A DNA stretch of 12,113 nt from Ruminococcus sp. UBA7477 (GTDB lineage: Bacteria > Bacillota > Clostridia > Oscillospirales > Ruminococcaceae): the NCBI GenBank assembly GCA_002479715.1, contig DLOT01000006.1:3589-15701 (forward strand), in the 5' to 3' direction. Positions within the stretch are counted from its first letter, which is position 1, and each line of letters starts with the position of its first letter. The position numbers were made by a program, and so were the translations under genes. Positions 1 to 6,224 of the stretch are shown here, one piece after another. The notes beneath the pieces are model-generated. The model saw nothing but the letters and a program-made list of their open reading frames with translations, had not been told where the DNA came from and made no database searches.

Positions 1-161
1 CTCAGCCATAGATTAGCGGCTGCGAGCGTTTCAAGATCCCCCTCAAAGCAAACCTTGCCGTCCTCGGCGTATACATTCTCTCCGCCAATTTTTCCCGCCT
101 CAAATTTAAGCACGCTTTCCAATCCAAAATGGCAAGGACAGCAAAACTTTATTTTCCCCAT
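1..161 (-). CDS. THUMP-type class I SAM-dependent RNA methyltransferase, N-terminal fragment (3' end outside window)
   Basis: An open frame starts at ATG 161-159 and runs off the window edge after 53 codons without a stop. The translation begins MGKIKFCCPCHFGLESVLK and ends with EGDLETLAAANLWL. The pattern CHFGLE, then a DGKVCFEGD strand, then ANLWL(R) matches the start of the COG0116 family (B. subtilis YpsC and the N-terminal half of E. coli RlmL), which methylates guanosine in 23S rRNA. Only the N-terminal ferredoxin-like/THUMP lead-in is present; the methyltransferase domain would follow outside the window. A GGAG at 174-171 sits 9 nt before the ATG and a consensus -10 lies just upstream. 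Three cysteines fall in the first ten residues (C7, C8, C10); a role for them is unknown. Family assignment is from recognition of the motif only, so the exact target base is not known. Confidence 0.75.
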   Translation of the reverse strand, partial: MGKIKFCCPCHFGLESVLKFEAGKIGGENVYAEDGKVCFEGDLETLAAANLWL

Positions 162-183
162 CAAATGCAGCTCCGTTTCAAAG

Positions 184-212
184 ATTATACTAATTCATCA
201 TCGTTCTGTAGA
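184..212 (-). promoter_or_regulatory. Putative sigma-A promoter for the RNA methyltransferase gene
   Basis: On the minus strand there is a perfect TATAAT at 189-184 and TCTACA (4 of 6 matches to TTGACA) at 212-207, with a 17-nt spacer. The predicted start is near 177, giving a very short leader that still contains the GGAG at 174-171. The -35 hexamer and the spacer lie inside the inverted-repeat element, and the -10 is made from the last TA of the element plus flanking TAAT. Confidence 0.5.
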
Positions 213-345
213 CAAAGCTGCGAGATAGAATACGACCAATCAAGGAAAACACCCGCAGGCAGGCTCACGCCTGTCAAGGGCGTTTGACACAGAGTGAGCG
301 TATTATAGCCGCAGATTTGTCTATAGGTTGGTGATGAATTAGTAT
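187..345. mobile_element. MITE-like element with long imperfect terminal inverted repeats
   Basis: A 159-bp non-coding segment is bounded by perfect 14-bp inverted repeats, ATACTAATTCATCA at 187-200 and its complement at 332-345. The repeats continue inward imperfectly: 30 of 36 positions match between 187-222 and 345-310, including a shared TAGACAAA core followed by CTGCG, and similarity continues weakly to an ATACG motif. The outermost TA on each side could be a TA target duplication, as left by IS630/Tc1-mariner elements. No reading frame of useful size is present, so any transposase would act in trans. The interior (about 240-300) is GC-richer and has two alternative small hairpins. Whether it is repeated in the genome cannot be seen from one copy. 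Alternatives are a structured RNA or a large bidirectional terminator. Confidence 0.6.
258..289. other. Two mutually exclusive hairpins inside the MITE-like element
   Basis: Hairpin A pairs 258-264 with 269-275 (GGCAGGC / GCCTGTC, one G-U pair, loop TCAC). Hairpin B pairs 272-277 with 284-289 (TGTCAA / TTGACA, loop GGGCGT). Both use bases 272-275, so they cannot form together. GCTCAC at 263-268 could also pair with GTGAGC at 294-299. The pairings are visible in the sequence; any function is unknown. Confidence 0.35.
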
Positions 346-361
346 TAAACAGTTTTTTCAG

Positions 362-397
362 CAAAAGTGTCTTTGCAAGTTGATCTGCAAAGACACT
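362..397 (-). terminator. Intrinsic terminator downstream of the class A PBP gene
   Basis: A perfect 12-bp stem (AGTGTCTTTGCA at 366-377 with TGCAAAGACACT at 386-397) encloses an 8-nt loop, 20 nt after the PBP stop codon. Reading on the minus strand, the stem runs into TTTTGC, so the T-tract is short. The stem is symmetrical and might also stop transcription from the plus strand. Confidence 0.7.
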
Positions 398-417
398 CAG
401 TATTTTTCATATAATGA

Positions 418-2715
418 TTATTCGTCGGGATCCTCGTTCTGAGGTTCATCGTTCTGACCGTTACCCTCATCGGGAGCTTCCGGCTCGGGATGCTTTTCGG
501 CTGTGCAGGCCTTGCAGGCATCAGGAATGTTATCCGAATTATAATAGCCTGTTGCCGTTGAATCGCAGTCAACGGAGGCGATAAGTCCGGTTTTTGTGCA
601 ATACTTCAACTGCTGGACATTCTTATCAGCCTTAAACGTCTTAGTCTTACCCTGCTCTGCAATATCGCCGAACACATTTTTCCACATCTTCGATATACTC
701 TGATATTTCGACATATCAATAGTAGTCGGTGTATCATAGCCGACCCAAATACCGCTGACATAATCGGGTGTGCAGGCAACAAACGAAAGGTTTTCCCAGT
801 TCTCCGAGGTTCCGGTCTTAGCCGCGACCTCAACAGTGTTCAGCTTGGCTGCCTTTCCGGTTCCGTCGGCACCGTTAACGACCTGAAGCATCATTCTGTT
901 CATAACATAGGCCGTATCCGAACCAATAGCGGGAATGCCGTAGTCTGAGCGCTCAAAAACAATATTATCATCCCTGTCGGCTATGCTTGTTATAAAGGAA
1001 TAGCCGTAGTAAACTCCGCCGTTTCCGAAGATCTCATATGAGCTTACAAGCTCGGAGAGATAAACACCGTTTGTCAATGAGCCGACAGTCATCGGCGAAT
1101 ACTGAACATCGCTTCTGCCGCCGTCGTCCATCGTAACAAGACTGGTGAAGCCCAAGGTTCCTTGCAGGAAGTTGAAACAATACTGCGGAGTGAGCATTTT
1201 CACAAGCTGAGCAGCACCAGTATTGGTAGACTCCTCAAGCATCTTTGCGACTGTCATCTTCTTGCGTGTCCAATGCGGATCATTATCTCCGTATTCCGAA
1301 TAATTTCTCGGGAAGTAGTCAGGTTCTTCACTTCCTGCCGCTGCAAGATCTATCGGTTCGTCTTTTAACAGTGTTGACCATGTTACCATATCCTGCTCGA
1401 TCGCAGGAGCATAAGAAGCTATCGGCTTGATTGTTGAGCCGGGCGAACGCGTTGCCATTGTGGCATTATTCCAGCAGCGCGCCGAAGGCTTTTCTCCCCT
1501 GTTTCCGACTACCGCAAGAACGTTGCCCCGATAATCCATACAAATGAAAGCGCTGAGCAGCTCATCGTTGTCGAAAGCATAGGACTGGAAGTTTGTATCG
1601 TCGAGATATTCTTCCTCTAATTTCGCCTGCATCTCCAAGTCAACGGGAGTATATATCTTATAACCTCCGCTGTAAAGCCTTGAAGTTGCCGCATCGTAGT
1701 CTATGCCGTAGACATCCATAAGCTCGGCTATAGCCTGATTTATTGCGGCGTCAACATAATACGATGACATCTCGTTCTGGGTTGTCAGGACCTCGCCGCC
1801 CTCTGTGGTATAATTTGTATCTCCGACGATAGTCAGCGCTTCAAGGTCTGCCAGCGCCTGATAATACTCATCCGACGAGATCGCTCCGTTATCATACATA
1901 GCACCGAGGATATACTGCGCTCTTTCACGGTTTTTCTCAATATGCAGATAAGGATTATTCGCTGTAGGGGATTTTACGATCGCTGTCAGCGTTGCGGCCT
2001 CTGCAAGCGTCAGATCCGAGCAGTCCTTGCCGAAGTAAAAATTGCTTGCGGACTGAACGCCTATATAATTGCACCCTTCGGCTCTTCCGAGAAAAATAAC
2101 ATTCAGATAGGCCTCAAGAATATCGTCCTTTGAGTAGGTCTTTTCGGTGTTAATTGACCTGAAGATCTCTCGTATCTTTCTGGTAACGCCCTCGAAACCG
2201 TCACGCGCATTATCGCCCGTAATATTCTTTATTGTCTGCTGAGTTATGGTCGAGCCGCCGGCCTGATTGCCGTAGATCGGTATAAAAATATTCACGAAAG
2301 CTCCGAATGTCCGTTTAAAGTCAACGCCGTCGTGGTCATAGAAGCGCTCATCCTCCGAACATACTACCGCATCGACCAGATATCGCGAAACATTCTCAAG
2401 ATCCACCCACACCATCTTATCTCCCTCGGAGGCAAGCGTATAGTAGACCTTCCACTTATCGTTAGTGCCGTCATACTCGGGGTTAGGCGCAAGTATCTGC
2501 GAGGTGTAAGTCAGGCTTATATCCTCAAGCGAAACATAATCTGACGTAGATTCCGAAAAATAGTTGAGGACATAAATCGTAATCGCCGTTACAAATACCG
2601 ATCCGGTTATCACGACGATAAGAATAAGCGAGCAGAGAAGCGTTCCCAAAACGCCGAACGTTTTTTTCAGCACTCTCGCGGTCTTTTTTCTGTTGCTTTT
2701 CACTGTATTATCCAT
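418..2715 (-). CDS. Class A (bifunctional) penicillin-binding protein, PBP1A type
   Basis: This is a 765-aa membrane-anchored peptidoglycan glycosyltransferase/transpeptidase that polymerises lipid II and cross-links stem peptides outside the membrane. A basic cytoplasmic tail (1-20) precedes one membrane segment (about 21-50). The GT51 domain (about 85-290) has EDERFYDHDG with likely catalytic E121, GGSTITQQ at 153-160 and RKIREI at 179-184. The transpeptidase domain has S427-T-I-K430 (active serine S427), S496-T-N and K633-T-G-T. Length and motif order are normal for the family. The C-terminus (from about 700) carries four cysteines (C706, C717, C734, C737) and an acidic Pro/Glu/Asp tail. 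The ATG at 2715 is preceded by AAGGA with 8-nt spacing. The gene stands alone between two terminators, 110 nt after the ispH-S1 gene. All catalytic motifs are intact. Confidence 0.95.
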   Translation of the reverse strand: MDNTVKSNRKKTARVLKKTFGVLGTLLCSLILIVVITGSVFVTAITIYVLNYFSESTSDYVSLEDISLTYTSQILAPNPEYDGTNDKWKVYYTLASEGDKMVWVDLENVSRYLVDAVVCSEDERFYDHDGVDFKRTFGAFVNIFIPIYGNQAGGSTITQQTIKNITGDNARDGFEGVTRKIREIFRSINTEKTYSKDDILEAYLNVIFLGRAEGCNYIGVQSASNFYFGKDCSDLTLAEAATLTAIVKSPTANNPYLHIEKNRERAQYILGAMYDNGAISSDEYYQALADLEALTIVGDTNYTTEGGEVLTTQNEMSSYYVDAAINQAIAELMDVYGIDYDAATSRLYSGGYKIYTPVDLEMQAKLEEEYLDDTNFQSYAFDNDELLSAFICMDYRGNVLAVVGNRGEKPSARCWNNATMATRSPGSTIKPIASYAPAIEQDMVTWSTLLKDEPIDLAAAGSEEPDYFPRNYSEYGDNDPHWTRKKMTVAKMLEESTNTGAAQLVKMLTPQYCFNFLQGTLGFTSLVTMDDGGRSDVQYSPMTVGSLTNGVYLSELVSSYEIFGNGGVYYGYSFITSIADRDDNIVFERSDYGIPAIGSDTAYVMNRMMLQVVNGADGTGKAAKLNTVEVAAKTGTSENWENLSFVACTPDYVSGIWVGYDTPTTIDMSKYQSISKMWKNVFGDIAEQGKTKTFKADKNVQQLKYCTKTGLIASVDCDSTATGYYNSDNIPDACKACTAEKHPEPEAPDEGNGQNDEPQNEDPDE

Positions 2716-2741
2716 TTCATTGTTCCTTCAAAATAACGCTG

Positions 2742-2770
2742 ATTTTATTCTGTCACAAATCAAAGCAAAA
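2742..2770 (-). promoter_or_regulatory. Weak candidate promoter for the PBP gene
   Basis: After the upstream terminator only about 70 nt remain before the PBP start, so a promoter is expected here. The best match is TAAAAT at 2747-2742 (5 of 6 to TATAAT), with a poor -35 (TTTTGC, 2770-2765) at 17-nt spacing in an AT-rich stretch. The assignment rests mainly on position. Confidence 0.22.
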
Positions 2771-2784
2771 ATTACACACTTTCT

Positions 2785-2814
2785 AAAAACAAAGGGGCGC
2801 CTTAACGCCCCCTT
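2785..2814 (-). terminator. Intrinsic terminator ending the ftsK to ispH-rpsA gene run
   Basis: On the minus strand a 9-bp GC-rich stem (AAGGGGGCG at 2814-2806 with CGCCCCTTT at 2799-2791, one G-U pair) closes a 6-nt TTAAGG loop. It is followed by G and five T residues (2790-2785). It begins 12 nt after the ispH-rpsA stop codon. Confidence 0.9.
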
Positions 2815-2825
2815 GGAAAACAGCT

Positions 2826-4850
2826 TTATTCTTCGGAAGCCCCGTCAGCTTCGCCCTCGGCAGCTTCTTCAGCGGCAGGCTCGTCAACGGCGTCTTCCTC
2901 ATCTGACGCCTCATCGGAAAGCAGTGCTCTCATAGAAAGGCTTACTCTGTTAGCTTCGTTATTAATATCCGTGATCTTAACCTTGACAGTATCTCCGACG
3001 GTCAAAACGTCGGCAACATTGTTAACTCTGGTGTCGGCGATCTGCGAGATGTGGATAAGACCGTCAACACCGGGAACGATCTGCGCGAACGCGCCGAAGG
3101 ATGTAATAGAAACTATCTTGGCTTCGATAACCTGTCCTATAGCATAATTCTTGTTGAACAGCGTCCAGGGATTGTCGCTCTCTTTCTTATAAGTAAGGGC
3201 GATCTTGCCTGTTTCCGCATCAATATCCTTAACGATAACTTCGATCTCTTCTCCGATAGAAACGACATCAGACGGATGCTTGATCCTAGCCCAAGACAAA
3301 TCGGGTTTTCTTACGAGTCCGTCTATTCCGCCGAGATCAACGAATACGCCGTAATCCGTAATAGACTTAACAGCGCCCTTAACGGTATCTCCGACGCTTG
3401 TGCTTTCAAAGAACTTAGCTCTTGCGGCAGCTCTGGCCTCCTTGGCAACAGCTCTTATTGAGCCGACAGCCTTATGCCTTGCCGCCTGGACCTCAAGAAC
3501 CTTGAACTCGACTTCTTTCTTCAGAAGCTCCTCAAGGCTGTCATCGCGTCTGGCAGTTGCCTGAGAGGCAGGAACGAAAACCCTGACTCCGTTAGAATTT
3601 ACGATAACGCCGCCCTTGACAACGTTAGTTACGACGCCCTTGAGAACCGCGCCGCTCTCAGCAGCCTCGGTAATAGCCTCAAAGCTCTTATCAGCGTCTA
3701 TCTTTCTCTTTGAAAGTGTCGCCATACCGTCCTGATCGTTCGTTTTCAAAACGATAAGATTGATCTCGTCACCGACCTTAACCACATCTTCGGGCTTGGC
3801 GTTGGGGTCGCCTGACAGCTCATCGGCAGGAACATATCCTTGCTGCTTCGTGCCGAGATCGACAAAAGCACCCGTGCTGTTTACGCTTTGAACAACGCCT
3901 GTTACTCTCTTTCCGATATGTATAGGATTGAGAGATTTCTCCATCTCCTCCTCCCAGTTAAAGTCCTCGTCATTTTTCAGAATTTCGCTCATTGTTTGTT
4001 GTACCTCCTTGATTATATATGCCGGTGTTGATGCACCGGCGGAAATCCCGATTTTTTCAGCCCCGCTGAAATCGACCTCCAGAAGCTCGCTTGCCTGCTC
4101 GACCAGAATTGTTTTGCAGTATTTGCTGCAAACGGACTGGAGCTTATGTGTGTTTGAACTGTGCCGCCCGCCGACAATTATCATAATATCGCTTTTTGCG
4201 GCTATTTCGGCAGCTTCCCGCTGTCTTTCCGACGTTGCGCTGCAAATAGTATCATAGACGGTAGCATTTTTCAGTTCACGGCCTATAATCTCGCGGCACT
4301 TCGCCCAGATTTCGGTATTATACGTTGTCTGCGCCAGAACGGCGATTTTTTCGCTTGCTTTTTGTTCATCGGTCATTTCGCCGATCATCCGGGCAAGCTC
4401 GGCATCATCCGAAAAAACCAACGGTTCGTTCAGGCAATGCCCTGAGATCCCTTCGACCTCGGGGTGATGCTTATCGCCTGCGATCATAACGGTAAAGCCC
4501 TCAGCCGAACGCTCGCCTGCAAGCGTATGTATTCTCGCAACAAACGGACAAGTCGCGTCAACGATCTCGCATCCTGCTTTTTCGAGGCGTTCGTAAACCT
4601 CCCTGCCGACGCCGTGAGAACGAATAACCACTCTCATACCCTTAGCTGCCTCGTCGGCACTTTGGATAACACTCACACCTTTTTCTTCAAGATCCCGGAC
4701 AACGTTTGTGTTATGTATAATAGGACCCAGCGTAACGACTTTGCACCTATTATCTAGATTATTATACACTATTTTTACGGCTCTGTCTACACCAAAACAA
4801 AAACCTGCGGTCTTTGCAATGCAAAATTTACAGTTTGTTAACATTTTCAT
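2826..4850 (-). CDS. ispH-rpsA: IspH (HMBPP reductase) fused to four-domain ribosomal S1-like protein
   Basis: This is a 674-aa two-part protein. Residues 1 to about 290 are IspH, the [4Fe-4S] enzyme that reduces HMBPP to IPP and DMAPP in the last step of the MEP pathway. The three cluster cysteines are C18 (AGFCFG), C101 (DATCPF) and C203 (TICSAT). Substrate residues H46, H79, H129, E131, T175/T176, the S231-S-N motif and SAGASTP at 270-276 are also present. Residues from about 311 hold four S1 RNA-binding domains (about 311-384, 400-468, 486-556, 571-640), then an acidic tail (643-674). The S1 part resembles stand-alone Firmicutes RpsA/YpfD, which binds mRNA. Such IspH/S1 fusions are annotated in clostridia. 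The start overlaps the cmk-plsC end by 23 nt with no strong ribosome site; ATG 4844 is a near alternative. A strong internal ribosome site lies at the domain boundary. Confidence 0.95.
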   Translation of the reverse strand: MKMLTNCKFCIAKTAGFCFGVDRAVKIVYNNLDNRCKVVTLGPIIHNTNVVRDLEEKGVSVIQSADEAAKGMRVVIRSHGVGREVYERLEKAGCEIVDATCPFVARIHTLAGERSAEGFTVMIAGDKHHPEVEGISGHCLNEPLVFSDDAELARMIGEMTDEQKASEKIAVLAQTTYNTEIWAKCREIIGRELKNATVYDTICSATSERQREAAEIAAKSDIMIIVGGRHSSNTHKLQSVCSKYCKTILVEQASELLEVDFSGAEKIGISAGASTPAYIIKEVQQTMSEILKNDEDFNWEEEMEKSLNPIHIGKRVTGVVQSVNSTGAFVDLGTKQQGYVPADELSGDPNAKPEDVVKVGDEINLIVLKTNDQDGMATLSKRKIDADKSFEAITEAAESGAVLKGVVTNVVKGGVIVNSNGVRVFVPASQATARRDDSLEELLKKEVEFKVLEVQAARHKAVGSIRAVAKEARAAARAKFFESTSVGDTVKGAVKSITDYGVFVDLGGIDGLVRKPDLSWARIKHPSDVVSIGEEIEVIVKDIDAETGKIALTYKKESDNPWTLFNKNYAIGQVIEAKIVSITSFGAFAQIVPGVDGLIHISQIADTRVNNVADVLTVGDTVKVKITDINNEANRVSLSMRALLSDEASDEEDAVDEPAAEEAAEGEADGASEE
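3990..4010 (-). promoter_or_regulatory. Internal Shine-Dalgarno and ATG at the IspH/S1 boundary
   Basis: Inside the fused gene, AAGGAGGT (4010-4003) is followed after 10 nt by an in-frame ATG (3992-3990, Met287). Initiation here would give a 388-aa protein holding all four S1 domains, the usual size of a stand-alone Firmicutes S1 protein. The codons also spell Lys-Glu-Val, common near the IspH C-terminus, so coincidence is possible. Confidence 0.45.
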
Positions 4851-6210
4851 CTACCAATTCAGCAATGCTGCCCATTATTTTTTTCTTGACTTCTTTAAGT
4901 TGTCTTAAATCGGAGGAGGATATTTTAAGCTCATCCGGTCGGATCGCCTTGCCGTAAGCAATTATGATCTTCTGACGAAACTTAGGCTTCTCCCCCTTAA
5001 AGCATATCGCCATCGGCACGACCGGAACCTGTGCAAGAGCCGCGATAAGCGCCACTCCCGTTTTTCCCTTTCCGAGCTTTCCGTCCTTGGAGCGGGTCCC
5101 TTCGGGGAAAATCATAAGATTCCTTCCGATCTGGAGCTTCTCGATGGAAGTGCCGATGACCCCTGTGTCGCCCGAACCGCGTTCGACCGGAAACGCCCCC
5201 ATAAACTTGATAAGTGCGACAAACGGCTTAGGTCCTTTAAACAGCTCCTCCTTAGCCATATAACTGCACGGCGTTCTGACAGCCAGTGAGCCCCATATCG
5301 GGTCGCGGTCTGTCCTGTGGTTTGAAGCGATGACCACCGAGCCGGTCTGCACGATATTCTCCTTGCCGACGATGACGAATTTGAACTTAATCTTGTAAAC
5401 AAGCGTAACTATTGCCCGAAGGATAGTATAGAAAAAAAGCTTTACCCGGCTGTATTTCTTGGGATCGGTAACCGGTCTGATACCGCTGAAATCCAGCATC
5501 TCGCGCCTTGCCGACGGCTCCTGTTTTTTCTCTGCGCTTTTCAGCTTCAGACGCTTTTCAATAGCCTCGGCAATAGCCTGCGCAGACTGCTCAAGCGTCA
5601 GCTCCGAGGTGTCTATCTCGACAGCGCCTTCCGCCTTTTTCAAAGGAGCGGTTTCGCGGTGCGTATCATTGTAGTCACGGCGGTTGATATCCGCCAAAAC
5701 CTCCTCATATGTCGAAGGATCTCCCTTTTCATGAAGCTCTTTATATCGCCTTTCCGCGCGCTTTTCGGCAGAGGCTGTCAGAAAGATCTTGACATCTGCA
5801 TTCGGCAGGACAACTGTTCCTATATCGCGACCGTCCATAATGATGTTGTTCTTTTGAGCGATATCCTTCTGCAAGTCGAGCAAGAAGGATCTCACCTCCG
5901 GGATAGCCGATACTTTCGACGCTCCCATAGATATCTCAGGAGTCCTTATCAGTTCGGAAACATTTTCTCCGCAAAGAATGACCTGCTGAGAACCGTTTTC
6001 ATAAGCGAGTCTTATGTCAACACCGGAAAGTTTTTCGGCAACCTCCGCGCTGTTTTGCATATCGACGCCGTTTCGTATCATATACAGAGCTATGGAGCGG
6101 TATAATGCGCCCGTGTCAACATAGACATACTCCATTTTTCTTGCCAGCATTTTTGCAATGGTTGATTTTCCCGCCCCCGACGGACCGTCTATCGCAATAT
6201 TTATCGACAT
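4828..6210 (-). CDS. cmk-plsC: Cytidylate kinase fused to 1-acyl-glycerol-3-phosphate acyltransferase (PlsC type)
   Basis: This is a 460-aa two-part protein. Residues 1 to about 224 are (d)CMP kinase, which phosphorylates CMP/dCMP with ATP. The P-loop GPSGAGKST is at 9-17, VDTGALYRSIAL at 31-42, DGRDIGT at 126-132 and the arginine-rich RRDYNDTHRE lid region near 177-186. A charged linker leads to a lysophospholipid acyltransferase domain (about 255-445). It has a hydrophobic lead (257-274), NHRTDRD at 297-303 (the HX4D site, H298/D303), FPVERGSGD near 340-348, FPEGTRS at 368-374 and VPVVPMA at 395-401. Both halves keep their catalytic motifs, so both are probably active. I chose ATG 6210 because MSINIAIDGPSG matches normal Cmk starts and AGAGGA lies 9 nt upstream; ATG 6228 overlaps the previous gene by 4 nt and adds six residues. 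Confidence 0.93.
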   Translation of the reverse strand: MSINIAIDGPSGAGKSTIAKMLARKMEYVYVDTGALYRSIALYMIRNGVDMQNSAEVAEKLSGVDIRLAYENGSQQVILCGENVSELIRTPEISMGASKVSAIPEVRSFLLDLQKDIAQKNNIIMDGRDIGTVVLPNADVKIFLTASAEKRAERRYKELHEKGDPSTYEEVLADINRRDYNDTHRETAPLKKAEGAVEIDTSELTLEQSAQAIAEAIEKRLKLKSAEKKQEPSARREMLDFSGIRPVTDPKKYSRVKLFFYTILRAIVTLVYKIKFKFVIVGKENIVQTGSVVIASNHRTDRDPIWGSLAVRTPCSYMAKEELFKGPKPFVALIKFMGAFPVERGSGDTGVIGTSIEKLQIGRNLMIFPEGTRSKDGKLGKGKTGVALIAALAQVPVVPMAICFKGEKPKFRQKIIIAYGKAIRPDELKISSSDLRQLKEVKKKIMGSIAELVDENVNKL

Positions 6211-6224
6211 ATTCTTCTGTCCTC

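Noticed and set aside
272..277. Minus-strand TTGACA as a -35 box
   Set aside because: No -10-like sequence occurs at 16-18 nt (GGGTGT at 17 nt).
284..306. Plus-strand promoter TTGACA with TATTAT inside the element
   Set aside because: The spacer is only 11 nt, too short for a sigma-A promoter; at 17 nt there is no -10.
187..345. CRISPR repeat or integron site
   Set aside because: There is one pair of inverted, not direct, repeats, with no spacer array, no cas or integrase gene and no attC core.
3937..3950. GGAGGAGGAG before ATG (Met303) as another internal start for S1
   Set aside because: It is formed by consecutive Glu codons, and the spacing is less natural than for Met287, which also sits at the domain boundary.
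5497..5512. Internal start for a free PlsC at ATG 5499
   Set aside because: Only a weak AAGG precedes it, so I mention it under the fusion but do not annotate it.
5659..6105. 148-aa open frame on the plus strand
   Set aside because: It is antisense to the cytidylate kinase half, whose catalytic motifs are all in the minus-strand frame.
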